Translations under genes and position numbers: made by a program
Shown here: one piece after another, positions 26,537 through 35,110 of the stretch
How the letters are laid out: every line of letters begins with the position of its first letter
Position numbering within the stretch: position 1 is the stretch's first letter
Source of the DNA: Streptomyces himalayensis subsp. himalayensis
GTDB lineage: Bacteria > Actinomycetota > Actinomycetes > Streptomycetales > Streptomycetaceae
NCBI RefSeq assembly: GCF_013778455.1
Contig: NZ_JACEHE010000026.1
Coordinates: forward strand, 48,563 to 112,562
Direction: 5' to 3'
Length of the DNA stretch: 64,000 bases
Notes under the pieces: model-generated
What the model was told of the DNA's origin: nothing
The model's database searches: none
Seen by the model: the letters and a program-made list of their open reading frames with translations, nothing else

Positions 26537-28009
26537 TTACAAGGCCGTGCGGGCGAGGGGGAGGGCGCCGAGCGTGAACGCGTCGGGCTGCTGGAAGTTC
26601 AGGCGCCGCAGGTCGACCTGGGCCGTGACCGCGGCGGTCTCGATCTGCGCGCAGGCGGCGTCGAGGAGGGCGTCGGTCTCGGCGGACACGGTGAGCAGTC
26701 CGGTCAGGGCGACGTCGGCGTGCCCGGCGATCAGCTGGCGCTCGCGGGTTTTGACGTCCGCGTACTCGACGCTGTCGGCTTCGGAATCGACCTGCCCTCG
26801 GCGGGCCCGCTCGTTCGCGTCGGCGATGATCGCGGCCTTCTTGCGCTGCACGTCGCGCATCGCGGACTCGAGCCCCTGCGGCACGTAAATGAGGGACATG
26901 GTGCGGCGGACCCCCGCGGTGAACATCAACCCGTGGAGGAAACCCGCGCTCGTTTCGGTGCGCGGCCAGTCCTCGACCCAGTACGTGGCGTGGCGCGCGG
27001 AATCCGTGGCGAGCCGGTCGTACTCCTCGAACTGGACCACCGGCCCGGCGGCGGAAGGGTCGGCCTCCGCTCGCCCGGACTCGGACCACTGCTGTAGCGC
27101 GGACAGGGCCCCCGGGTCGTAGGCGGTGCGAATGACGGCCGCGATCTCGCGGGCCGTGAGCCAGCCGGTCACCATCAGCCCGGCACTGCGCGCGGCCTGG
27201 GCGATCGAGCTGGTGGTCTGCTCCATCACCGTGAAGGCGCCGGGCAGTCCGCCGCCCGCCTGGGAGATGAGGCGCTTGGCCGCCTTCAGGTCGAGGGAGA
27301 TCGCCAGGTACGCCTCGTGCGGTGCGGCGGCCGGTCCGGCGGAGGCGACCAGCTCGCTGTAGACCTGCCCGGCCACCGGTGTCTCGGGGTGGCCCTGCTG
27401 GCTCCAGTGCCGGGCGAGGGTGTCGCCGCTGTCGGGGACGGTGCGCTCCAGGACCTGCACGGTGGCGACATGTCCGGTGCGGGCGACGCCGGCCAGGGCC
27501 CGCCCCCAGCCGCTGACGTTGTGGTTCTGCGTCGCCGGGTCCAGGAGAGCGAAGGCCCGGCTGGAGACGCGGGCGATGGCCGTCAGGGTCTGCTGGTGCG
27601 GGTCGTGGACCGCGGCGGCGCCGTTGGCAGAGTCGCCGGGGGTGACCACACGCAGCGAGGCGGCGCTGCCAGGCAGGTGCAGGACACCGTCCTGGCGCGG
27701 GCGGGTGACGGGCCGGGCGAGCCACAGGGTCTGCCCGGTGCGCCGCCGCCGCGCGAAACGCAGCACGATCGGCGCCCAGTCGATCAGCGAGCGGCCGTGC
27801 CGGCGGATAGCGACCAAGGCGGCGACCACGGCCCACAGCGGTGTCAGGACGATGGCGCCGAGCAGTCCGGTGGACACCACCGTGACCAGCAGGAGCGCCA
27901 ACGCGCAGGACACCAGAACGAGTTGCGGCAGGGACAGGCCGAGCAGAACGCCGCGCCGGGAGCGGTGGGGGAATTTGACGGTGAGCGGTGTGACGGTGAG
28001 ATCAGACAA
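26537..28009 (-). CDS. SCO6880-type T4SS protein with PrgI-like membrane segment
   Basis: 490 residues from TTG 28009. Two adjacent membrane helices at residues 25-65 (LSLPQLVLVSCALALLLVTV, GAIVLTPLWAVVAALVAIRR) resemble the PrgI domain. A large cytoplasmic part follows, of the type that replaces the VirB4 N-terminal domain in actinobacterial systems. The C-terminal half is helical (DALLDAACAQIETAAVTAQV). It lies between the VirB6-like and VirB4-like genes, as expected for an inner-membrane assembly platform partner of the ATPase. Confidence 0.78.
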   Translation of the reverse strand: MSDLTVTPLTVKFPHRSRRGVLLGLSLPQLVLVSCALALLLVTVVSTGLLGAIVLTPLWAVVAALVAIRRHGRSLIDWAPIVLRFARRRRTGQTLWLARPVTRPRQDGVLHLPGSAASLRVVTPGDSANGAAAVHDPHQQTLTAIARVSSRAFALLDPATQNHNVSGWGRALAGVARTGHVATVQVLERTVPDSGDTLARHWSQQGHPETPVAGQVYSELVASAGPAAAPHEAYLAISLDLKAAKRLISQAGGGLPGAFTVMEQTTSSIAQAARSAGLMVTGWLTAREIAAVIRTAYDPGALSALQQWSESGRAEADPSAAGPVVQFEEYDRLATDSARHATYWVEDWPRTETSAGFLHGLMFTAGVRRTMSLIYVPQGLESAMRDVQRKKAAIIADANERARRGQVDSEADSVEYADVKTRERQLIAGHADVALTGLLTVSAETDALLDAACAQIETAAVTAQVDLRRLNFQQPDAFTLGALPLARTAL

Positions 28010-28097
28010 GGGCCGTTCCGGGAGTGCGCGGGGCGGTCGCCGGGGCGGCACGCGGCGAGCAGAGCGCAGCGCGTGCCGCCCCGGAGTCGGGCAGGAG

Positions 28098-29441
28098 CTA
28101 CGGGCCGGTGGGCGAGGGCGGCGGAGTGCCGGTGGCGCTGGTGCCGGTAGAGGTCGGGGCCGGCGGTGCACCCTGCGGCGGGGGCGCGGAGCTGCCGGCG
28201 CCGGGCTGCGACATGAAGCCGCTGCCGCCCCCTCCGGAACCGCCGCCCCCTCCGGGGGCGCCGCCTACCTGGCCGCTGGTGTCGTCGCTGGGACTGGTCG
28301 GGGGCGGCTGCACGGCCTTCTCCAGGCCGTTCTTGAGCCCTTCGCCTCCCGATCCCGAGGAGTTCTGGCCTTCCTGGCCGCTGCCTCCGGTGGGGTTGGC
28401 GGCGATGTCGCCGGGGAAGCCGCCACCTGCGGCTTCGGGGCCCTGGGCGGCGCCCGCTCCGGCTGCCGCGCCGCCCGTTCCGGCGGTCGCAACCGCGGCG
28501 GCGGCCTTGCGAGTGGCGTTCTCGGCATGCTGCTTGGCGAGCTGCGCGCCGGCGCCACCGGCCCGGTGAATCGACTCTCCGTCGGTGCCCTCGGCGGCCC
28601 AGTGGACGAACTTGAAGGTGGCGTACGGGCAGAGCAGCACCAACACCATGATCACGATGCCTGCCATGACGTCGGCGAGCGCGCCGAGGCCATCCTTGGC
28701 CTCGGTCTTGCCCATGGCGGCGATGCCGAGCACGAAGATCACGGTCATCAGCAGCTTGCTGACGACGAGGGTGGCGGTGGCCTCGATCCAGCCGCGCCGC
28801 CAACGGCGGGCGGCCTCCCAGCCTCCGCCCGCGCCGGCGAAGATGGCGAGCGTGACCATGACGAGGATGCCGACCTTGCGAACCATCATCACGCACCAGT
28901 AGAGGAACGCGCCGACGGCGGCGCCGAGCCCGGCGAACACGGCGACCAGCCAGCCCAGGCCCGCCAATGCGGGGATCTGGGACACCTTCACGATGCGGCG
29001 TACGGCCGTTTCGATGGACAGGTTCGATGCTTTGAACAGGCCAGCGGACAGGGCGTCGACCACTTCGATAGCGACGGTGGTCAGGGCGATGGCGGCGAAC
29101 GCGAAGATCACGCCGCTGGCCGTGCCGGTGAACGCCTGGGTGAGGGCTTGCCCGTCGCGTTTGACGGCGGCTCGGATGAGCTGTGCGCAGAACGTCCCGA
29201 CCAGGATGACCAGGCCGATCGGCAGCAGCATCTCGTAGTTGTCGCGGAACCAACCGGCGTTCAGATCGACCTTGGTGGTGGCGTCGACCGCCTTGGCAGC
29301 CAGATCGGCTGCCGCGGCGGCGAGTTCACCGGCGCTCTTGGCCATCCAGTCGCCGATGGCCTTGCCGGGGTCGGAGGCGAAGTCGACGGCCTCGCCGACG
29401 GCGCAGAGTTTGTCCGCTACGGGGAAGTCGCAGAAATCCAA
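28098..29441 (-). CDS. VirB6/TrbL-like polytopic T4SS channel protein
   Basis: 447 residues from TTG 29441, with AAGGAGG 10 bp upstream. After a periplasm-facing N-terminus there are at least six hydrophobic helices (MLLPIGLVILVGTFCAQLIR, GVIFAFAAIALTTVAIEVVD, LAGLGWLVAVFAGLGAAVGA, MVMVTLAIFAGAG-type and later ones). A cytoplasmic or surface tail of about 150 residues is Gly/Pro/Ser-rich. The topology fits the TrbL/VirB6 family, which forms the inner-membrane channel. Confidence 0.8.
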   Translation of the reverse strand: MDFCDFPVADKLCAVGEAVDFASDPGKAIGDWMAKSAGELAAAAADLAAKAVDATTKVDLNAGWFRDNYEMLLPIGLVILVGTFCAQLIRAAVKRDGQALTQAFTGTASGVIFAFAAIALTTVAIEVVDALSAGLFKASNLSIETAVRRIVKVSQIPALAGLGWLVAVFAGLGAAVGAFLYWCVMMVRKVGILVMVTLAIFAGAGGGWEAARRWRRGWIEATATLVVSKLLMTVIFVLGIAAMGKTEAKDGLGALADVMAGIVIMVLVLLCPYATFKFVHWAAEGTDGESIHRAGGAGAQLAKQHAENATRKAAAAVATAGTGGAAAGAGAAQGPEAAGGGFPGDIAANPTGGSGQEGQNSSGSGGEGLKNGLEKAVQPPPTSPSDDTSGQVGGAPGGGGGSGGGGSGFMSQPGAGSSAPPPQGAPPAPTSTGTSATGTPPPSPTGP

Positions 29442-29476
29442 GGGAAGTTGACCTCCTTATCTGGTGGTGAGGAGGG

Positions 29477-30160
29477 TCACTGCGTGACGCTGGGGGCGAT
29501 GGCGGCGAGGGTGCAGTCGTGGTTGGGCCGGCACTGAACGGCGAGGGTCACGGCGCGCTCCTCGGCTCCGCCGCCGCCCTTCTTCCACTCGATCTGCTGC
29601 TTGCCGTTGACGGTGACGACGTAGACGTACGCCTCGGTGATCGCGGAGGGGTCCTCGGCGAGGGCCTGCTTGAACGCGCCGGGGTAGTGGCCTTCGGTGA
29701 CCGTGGCGGTGGCGCGCTGGTCCTGGTCGGCCATGCGCGACCACAGCAGCGGGTCGGGCACCTGACCGGAGACGGAGGCCCAGTCGTTGTACTCGGTCTC
29801 CTTGGTCATCCACGCGCGCATGCCCGCGAGTTGCTGGTCGCGGCTGGTGTCGCGGGTGTCGTACGACCAGAGCATCTGCGCTGCCGCCTTGGCGAAGGCG
29901 ACCGGTTCGGCGATCTGCGGAGGCTTGGGCACCGACCCCGACCCGGCCGAGGGCTTCGGTGCGGCCTCGGAGAGTGAGGAACCGCTCGCCTGCGAGGGCG
30001 TGTTGCTGTCGTCGTGGTGTTCGCTGCGGCCGGTGAACCAGGCGGCGGTCGCGGCGAGGACGAGCAGTGCCGTGGTGACTAGGGCGACGATCGCGATGCG
30101 CTTGTTGGCCGACCAGGTCACGCCGTACCCGGACAGGGAGGGGAGTCGCTTCTGCCTCAC
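29477..30160 (-). CDS. Bitopic membrane protein in VirB8-like position
   Basis: 227 residues from GTG 30160, overlapping the upstream stop (GTGA). One transmembrane helix (RIAIVALVTTALLVLAATAA, about residues 21-40) is followed by a 180-residue extracytoplasmic domain with AKAAAQMLWSYDTRDTSRDQ and YVYVVTVNGKQQIEWKK, ending CTLAAIAPSVTQ. A short cytoplasmic N-terminus, one helix and a compact outer domain are the layout of VirB8 or TcpC-like assembly proteins. Assignment rests on topology and neighbours only. Confidence 0.7.
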   Translation of the reverse strand: MRQKRLPSLSGYGVTWSANKRIAIVALVTTALLVLAATAAWFTGRSEHHDDSNTPSQASGSSLSEAAPKPSAGSGSVPKPPQIAEPVAFAKAAAQMLWSYDTRDTSRDQQLAGMRAWMTKETEYNDWASVSGQVPDPLLWSRMADQDQRATATVTEGHYPGAFKQALAEDPSAITEAYVYVVTVNGKQQIEWKKGGGGAEERAVTLAVQCRPNHDCTLAAIAPSVTQ

Positions 30161-30474
30161 TGGACCTGCGACCCCAGGCCGGAGAAGAACTCCACGATTC
30201 CGTTCGCGGCGCCGAGGCCGAGCGCGGCGCCGGCCGCGACGACGGCGCCCTTCTTGCCGTTGGCCTCGGCCTGGTGACCACCGGTGTGGTGGCCCCAGGC
30301 CCACACACCGAGCGAGACGGCGAGGGCGCCGACTACGGCGATGATCCCAAACATGTTGATCGAGCTGACGACATTCTTCAGCACGGACAGGCCGGGGAGG
30401 CCGCCGCCTGCGGGCTTGATGCCGGGGTCGTAGGCGAGGAGGACGGCGGCGCGGTCTGCGAGAGGTACGGGCAT
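30157..30474 (-). CDS. Small two-helix membrane protein, DUF6112-like, VirB2-pilin candidate
   Basis: 105 residues from ATG 30474. Two hydrophobic segments (INMFGIIAVVGALAVSLGVW and GAVVAAGAALGLGAANGIVE) are separated by a short polar loop with GHHTGGHQAEANGKKG. The size and two-helix hairpin are like VirB2 pilins and the DUF6112 family found next to T4SS genes in actinobacteria. The N-terminal leader is short and no clear signal-peptidase site is visible. Confidence 0.68.
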   Translation of the reverse strand: MPVPLADRAAVLLAYDPGIKPAGGGLPGLSVLKNVVSSINMFGIIAVVGALAVSLGVWAWGHHTGGHQAEANGKKGAVVAAGAALGLGAANGIVEFFSGLGSQVQ

Positions 30475-30614
30475 AGGTGTGGCGGGGCTCCTTGCGTACG
30501 CGGGCCGTGCAGGGGCCGGCGGAAGGGAAGAAAGGGGGAGGGAGGGGTGCGCTCGCGGCGCGAGAAGGGGGCCCGGCGGGCGCGGCCCGGGAGGGGTCCA
30601 GGCGGCGCGCGGCG

Positions 30615-31739
30615 TCAGAGGACGCGACGGACGGCCAAGATGTCCCAGTCCTTGATCGGAGTGATCCGGACTGGCTTCGATGTGCGCGGCGCCTCGATGA
30701 CGAGGCCCTCGCCCATGTACATGCCGACGTGTTCGGGCCGTGCGGCAGTGCCGCGGCTGAAGATCAGGTCACCGGGCTTGAGGTGCTTCGCCGAGACGGC
30801 CTTGCCCTCATTGACCTGCATATACGTGGTGCGGGTGAGCTTGACGTCGGCGTACGCGTACGCCTGCTGCATCAGCGAACTGCAGTCGCAGCGGCCCATC
30901 GGGTCGGGGCCGTGGGCGTCGGTGCAGAAGCCACCCCACTGGTACATCGTGCCGAGCTGGTGCATCGCCCACTCGATGGCCTTACGGGCCTTCGGGTCGG
31001 CGCCCTTGGGGATCTTGTATCCCTTCGGGACGCTGCCCTCGGGTATCCGCCCGAAGGAGGTGCCGTCCTTGTCGGGAGCGCACCCGCCGGAGCTGGACTC
31101 GGCGTCCTTGTCCTTGGCCTTGGTGGGCTCGTCCTTGTCGGCGTTCGGGAAGGTGGCGGCGATGGCCTTCTGCAGCGCGGTGGCGAGGTCCTCCCACTGC
31201 GCGTAGGCGTCCGGGTAGCCGGACTTCTGGACGGCCTGGGCGGCCTGGGTGACCTTCATCTGCTGCCAGCCGTCGATCTTCAGAAGTGCCTTGTAGAAGC
31301 GCTCCGAGGCGTAGACCGGATCGCGGATCTGCTGAGCGGTTCCCCACCCCTGGCTGGGACGCTGCTGGAACAAGCCGAGGCTGTCCCGGTCACCGGAGTT
31401 GAGGTTGCGCAGCCGCGATTCCTGCATCGCGGTGGCAATCGCGATGATCTGCCCCTTCTTGGGCACATCAAGGCTGATGCCGGTGGCCACGATGGTCTGC
31501 GCGTTGGGGATCTGCTCAGCCGGAAGGTCCAGACCCTGGATGTGAACGTCCTTGGCGGACGCGCCGTCGAGGAGCTTGGTGACCTCCTTGGTCACCTCGT
31601 CGGTGTCGACGCCGGTCAGACATCCGCTGAAGGAGGAGGTGGTGGAGGCTTCGCTGGAGGACGCCATCATCATGGCGGTGCCCGCGAGCAGGAGCGGAGA
31701 GAGGACGACGACGCCGATGCCGGCGGCTATGCCCTTCAA
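30615..31739 (-). CDS. NlpC/P60 peptidoglycan hydrolase of the T4SS (VirB1 role)
   Basis: 374 residues from TTG 31739. An N-terminal membrane helix (AAGIGVVVLSPLLLAGTAMM) anchors or exports it. The middle part (ATAMQESRLRNLNSGDRDSL, GLFQQRPSQGWGT) is a lysozyme/SLT-like fold with the catalytic Glu in QESR. The C-terminal NlpC/P60 domain has the catalytic Cys in RCDCSSLMQQAY and His in RPEHVGMYMGEG. Two-domain wall hydrolases of this type open peptidoglycan for Gram-positive conjugation channels. First gene of the long minus-strand T4SS unit. Confidence 0.88.
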   Translation of the reverse strand: MKGIAAGIGVVVLSPLLLAGTAMMMASSSEASTTSSFSGCLTGVDTDEVTKEVTKLLDGASAKDVHIQGLDLPAEQIPNAQTIVATGISLDVPKKGQIIAIATAMQESRLRNLNSGDRDSLGLFQQRPSQGWGTAQQIRDPVYASERFYKALLKIDGWQQMKVTQAAQAVQKSGYPDAYAQWEDLATALQKAIAATFPNADKDEPTKAKDKDAESSSGGCAPDKDGTSFGRIPEGSVPKGYKIPKGADPKARKAIEWAMHQLGTMYQWGGFCTDAHGPDPMGRCDCSSLMQQAYAYADVKLTRTTYMQVNEGKAVSAKHLKPGDLIFSRGTAARPEHVGMYMGEGLVIEAPRTSKPVRITPIKDWDILAVRRVL

Positions 31740-32263
31740 TCCGGTCCGCCTCCCGGAAGGCGATCAGGGTCCGGCGGACGGATCGCGGGCAGGGGAGGGT
31801 AGAGCGATGTCACAGCGTGGTCCTTGGTGAAGTCCCGGCGGCGCGTGCGTCGTTGAGGAAAGGGCGCGACGTCCGGGTGGTGGGTAATTCGGGCGGCCCA
31901 GGTGCTGTTGCGAGTTGCCGCTCGCACCGGCACAGGGCGGTGGGTCAGGTGCGCCAGGGCACGGAGATACCTCCACGAAGGCAGGGGCTGGGATGTGCCA
32001 TCGGCGGTGTCCGCCGGGCAGTTCCAAAACAGTACGGTCGGATCCCCGGTTGCCGAAATCGTTGGTGATCAAGGCTCCATTTCGGGGTTTTCGGCGGCGA
32101 TAGCGGTCAACCGGGGATCGTGCCCTACAGTTTTGGCTCCTCCCCTCGCCCCCCTCACGCAGCAGACCACGGAGCCGTCCGCCCGCATTCGGGCCTGTGG
32201 GGCTATCCAGGCGAGCTGGAGCGTCTCTCCCTCATCTCACACGACCCGAATTGGGGTTTCTCT
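31740..32263. promoter_or_regulatory. Divergent intergenic region with split operator half-sites
   Basis: About 520 bp between the minus-strand NlpC/P60 gene and the plus-strand methyltransferase, with no convincing gene. It carries GATCCCCGGTT at 32041-32051, followed by GCCGA and a degraded right arm, and AACCGGGGATC at 32109-32119. Together these are the two halves of the operator seen at 12472, 33106 and 37130, here separated by 57 bp. Promoters for both flanking units should lie here. A GTG at 32120 keeps the methyltransferase frame open but directly abuts the half-site, so I do not use it as the start. Confidence 0.55.
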
Positions 32264-33019
32264 TTGCCTTTTTCCCTGCACCAGGGCGACGCCCTCGGCG
32301 TCCTCGCCGAACTGCCGGACAACTGCGTCGACTCCGTCATCACCGACCCGCCGTACAACTCGGGCGGCAGGACGGCGAAGGAGCGCACCTCCCGATCCGC
32401 GAAGCAGAAGTACACCTCGGCCGACGCCAGCCACGAACTGCCGGACTTCACCGGCGAGAACATGGATCAGCGCAGCTACGGCTTCTGGCTGACGCAGATC
32501 ATGACCGAGGCGCACCGGCTCACCAAGGTCGGTGGCACCGCGCTCTTGTTCACCGACTGGCGCCAGCTGCCGATCACCACGGACGCGATCCAGGCCGCCG
32601 GCTGGCTGTGGCGCGGAGTGCTGGCCTGGCACAAGCCGCAGGCCAGGCCGCAGAAGGGCCGGTTCACGCAGAACTGCGAGTTCATCGTCTGGGCGTCCAA
32701 CGGCCCGATCGACGCGGCCCGCAACCCGGTCTACCTGCCCGGCCTCTACAGCGCCTCGCAGCCCAGCGGCAAGAACCGGCAGCACATCACGCAGAAGCCC
32801 GTTTCCGTCATGCGGGAGCTGGTGCAGATCGCCCCAGAGGGCGGCACGGTGCTCGACTTCACCTGCGGCTCCGGCTCGACCGGTGTCGCGGCGCTGCTGG
32901 AGGGCCGCGACTTCATCGGCGTCGAGAAGACCAAGCACTACGCCAAGATCGCCGCCGACCGCCTCACGGAAACGCTGCAACAGACCCTTTCCCAGGATGA
33001 CTTGACGCTCACCGTCTGA
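32264..33019 (+). CDS. Orphan beta-class DNA methyltransferase
   Basis: 251 residues. The order of motifs is typical of N4-cytosine/N6-adenine enzymes of the beta class: catalytic SVITDPPYNSGG (motif IV, near residue 32) first, and the cofactor-binding VLDFTCGSGSTGVAA (motif I) near the C-terminus. The usual D-P-F-x-G-x-G-T is D-F-T-C-G-S-G-S here. I start at TTG 32264 (MPFSLHQGDALG) because the domain begins there. No restriction nuclease is adjacent, so it probably protects the element or modifies its own regulatory sites. Confidence 0.85.
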   Translation: MPFSLHQGDALGVLAELPDNCVDSVITDPPYNSGGRTAKERTSRSAKQKYTSADASHELPDFTGENMDQRSYGFWLTQIMTEAHRLTKVGGTALLFTDWRQLPITTDAIQAAGWLWRGVLAWHKPQARPQKGRFTQNCEFIVWASNGPIDAARNPVYLPGLYSASQPSGKNRQHITQKPVSVMRELVQIAPEGGTVLDFTCGSGSTGVAALLEGRDFIGVEKTKHYAKIAADRLTETLQQTLSQDDLTLTV

Positions 33020-33091
33020 GGCTGGCCCTGCCGCGCGGCGCGACTTCCGGCGCGTTCCGTTCGTGTCGCCCCGTCGTGCCGCGCACAGCGT

Positions 33092-33128
33092 TATAGCAGC
33101 GAAGTCCCGGTTACCGAAACCGGGGATT
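33092..33128 (+). promoter_or_regulatory. Promoter with operator-like inverted repeat
   Basis: A -10-like TATAGC (33092-33097) is followed after 8 bp by the repeat CCCGGTT-ACCGA-AACCGGG (33106-33124) and then GATTCTCCGGA, a flank also present at 37151. The left arm has one C less than the copies at 12472 and 37130. The next gene starts at 33190. Same orientation and spacing as the other two promoters. Confidence 0.7.
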
Positions 33129-33189
33129 CTCCGGATGGTTGGAGCCGCAATTCACGCCCTATGGCTGCGGTCCAAGGAGGCCCCTTTTC

Positions 33190-33912
33190 GTGTCTGAATC
33201 CAAGAACCCCCCACAGGGCGCGGAGACGGATCCGGTCCGGCTACGCGAATTCTCTCCGCCATCGGAAGACGGAGAGATGGAGCCGGTCCGGGTGCCGGAC
33301 TCCGGTCTGGCGAGCATCCAGGCGGATGTCGCCAAACTGCTGGATCTATCGGCGCAGCACGACCGCCAGATCGACAGCCTCGCCGCCGCACCACCGCCTC
33401 CGGGCTCGCCGTTCGCCGCCTACGGGCTGCCGGGGTTCGCGGGTCTGCCGCCCGCGCCTGCGCCGCCCGAACCGCGCCCGATCCTCGAGCTGGAGGACGA
33501 GGAGTACGAGGACGAACTCGACGCCCTATCCGACTGGGTCGATGACTTCCTCATGCGGGTCTACGGCGCGGAGGTCACGACCGCCGCACCGTGGTGCGAG
33601 CAGTGGCAGGAGCACGCCGACGTCGTCGCCTGGCTGCACGCCCTGTGGCTGGCCTACCAGCAGCACAAGGACGCCGAAGCCGGGCTCAGCGGCTTGTTCG
33701 TGTGGCACCGCGACTTCCTCACCCACGCCATGGCCACCGTCCGCGCCCCCGGCGGCCCGCTGTCCGCGTGCATGACGGACCCGGACCGGCCCGCGCACCG
33801 GCTGCTGCCCGGCCCCCGCCCCTCGAACCGGACCACCACCACCGCCACCGAGGAGACCGAGGAGCGCGGGGACCACGAGGAGACCGGCGAGCCGGGCCAG
33901 GCAGACGCATGA
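33190..33912 (+). CDS. DUF4913-like protein
   Basis: 240 residues from GTG 33190, with AAGGAGG 9 bp upstream. An unstructured, acidic N-terminal half (Pro/Glu-rich, EDEEYEDELDALSDWVDDF) leads into a Trp-rich helical domain, WCEQWQEHADVVAWLHALWL then AYQQHKDAEAGLSGLFVWHR, a pattern I associate with DUF4913 proteins of actinobacterial mobile elements. The end is Thr/Glu-rich and lacks an Arg tail. First gene of the 33-kb operon. Confidence 0.7.
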   Translation: MSESKNPPQGAETDPVRLREFSPPSEDGEMEPVRVPDSGLASIQADVAKLLDLSAQHDRQIDSLAAAPPPPGSPFAAYGLPGFAGLPPAPAPPEPRPILELEDEEYEDELDALSDWVDDFLMRVYGAEVTTAAPWCEQWQEHADVVAWLHALWLAYQQHKDAEAGLSGLFVWHRDFLTHAMATVRAPGGPLSACMTDPDRPAHRLLPGPRPSNRTTTTATEETEERGDHEETGEPGQADA

Positions 33913-34397
33913 CCGGCCACGAGGACCGACCGGCGTTCGGCCTGTCCTTCGACCCCCGGGCCCTCACCGACCTCCTCCAAGCCCCGAGTGACATACGTGA
34001 CTTGGCACTCGCCCAGCTCCAAGACGTCGTCAACGCCCGCCTGTTCGGCGCCAAACTCACCCGCGACCTCGCCGGGTGCCGCAAGGTCTACGTCGATCAC
34101 CGCAACGCCTGGCGCATCGTCTACGCCCCACGGCCGGCCCCGGCGAACTCCACGCACACCACCGAGATCCACGTCGTGGCCGTACGCCCGCGCGAAGCGC
34201 ACGACGTGTACGACACCGCTCGCGCCCGCCTCGGCATCCGCCGACGCCCCCTGGGCGAACGCACCCATGCGGCGCGCACCCGCTCGCCGCAGCTGGGCAC
34301 GCGCCCGCCCACCCCAAAGCCGGGACCACCGCCCTACGCGATGCCCGGCCTTCCGCAACCCGCACTGCCCCCGACCCTGAAGGGCCCCGTTCGTTGA
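33909..34397 (+). CDS. RelE/ParE-fold protein with Pro/Arg tail
   Basis: 162 residues from ATG 33909 (ATGA overlap). Residues 20-105 look like a RelE/ParE toxin fold: LAQLQDVVNARLFGAKLTRD, CRKVYVDHRNAWRIVYAPRP, EIHVVAVRPREAHDVYDTAR. There is no antitoxin-like gene beside it; the upstream neighbour is DUF4913. The remaining 60 residues are a Pro-rich linker ending PTLKGPVR. It may be a cargo toxin, a regulator or an inactivated RelE relative. Confidence 0.65.
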   Translation: MTGHEDRPAFGLSFDPRALTDLLQAPSDIRDLALAQLQDVVNARLFGAKLTRDLAGCRKVYVDHRNAWRIVYAPRPAPANSTHTTEIHVVAVRPREAHDVYDTARARLGIRRRPLGERTHAARTRSPQLGTRPPTPKPGPPPYAMPGLPQPALPPTLKGPVR

Positions 34398-35110
34398 CGC
34401 AGTTCCCCACCCTGATCGACCAGGTCGCCGCCGCCGTTCTGGCGCCGGCCCAGGTCACCGAGAACCCGCACCATCGCGCCATCCTCGATGTGTTCGTCGA
34501 GGTCCAGGAACTCGTCCGGCAGCTCGCGGAGCTGGCCGACGCCGAGCTTTCCGGCGTCAGCCCCACTGAGCAGCTGAACACTCTGACCGACCTGCTGGTC
34601 GAACGGATGGCAGCCGGTGCCGAGCTGAGCGCGCTCCTGTCCACCTCCTGCTGCTGCGCCGCTGCGTACGAACCCGCGCCCGAGGGCGAGTACGCGCCAG
34701 GGGACGGCGAGGAACCCGACTTCGACCCGTTCGACGACTTCGAGGGACTCGACGCCTTCGACGAGCCGGACGACCTGGACGACTTCGACGACGTCCACGA
34801 GGACGTGTGCGAGGAGTTCCTGTCCTGCCCCAGCAGCCCGCAGACGATCGTCCACGCCTGCCTGGACGTCTTCGACGACGAGGGTGCCCCGGAGTACGTG
34901 AGCACCGCGGAGCTGGTCGAGCGCCTGCGCGGTCTGCCCGGTCAGGCCGATGGGCGCTGGCGCTACGCCGAGCTCACCCCGCTGCGACTGGGGCTGCTCC
35001 TGCGCAACTACGGCGTCCAGGCCCGCAAGCCCCGCGCGGCTGACGGCAGCCGCTACCGGGCCTACCGGCGCGCCGACCTGCTGGCCGCCCGGCCGACCTG
35101 CTCCTGCTGA
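34394..35110 (+). CDS. Acidic protein with DUF3631-like C-terminal domain
   Basis: 238 residues from TTG 34394 (TTGA overlap with the gene before). A helical N-terminus is followed by a very acidic linker (DFDPFDDFEGLDAFDEPDDL) and a C-terminal domain STAELVERLRGLPGQADGRW ... LGLLLRNYGVQARKPR, which matches the DUF3631 domain found at the end of plasmid primase/helicase proteins. The helicase itself is absent here. It may be a DNA-binding adaptor. Confidence 0.65.
   Translation: MTQFPTLIDQVAAAVLAPAQVTENPHHRAILDVFVEVQELVRQLAELADAELSGVSPTEQLNTLTDLLVERMAAGAELSALLSTSCCCAAAYEPAPEGEYAPGDGEEPDFDPFDDFEGLDAFDEPDDLDDFDDVHEDVCEEFLSCPSSPQTIVHACLDVFDDEGAPEYVSTAELVERLRGLPGQADGRWRYAELTPLRLGLLLRNYGVQARKPRAADGSRYRAYRRADLLAARPTCSC

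Noticed and set aside
25644..27836. 730-residue minus-strand frame
   Set aside because: Overlaps the SCO6880-type and secreted-protein genes in another frame and has Arg/Pro-rich text only.
31740..32263. Start of the methyltransferase at GTG 32120
   Set aside because: It keeps the frame open but the first 48 residues have no domain character and the codon touches the operator half-site. TTG 32264 begins exactly at the conserved domain.
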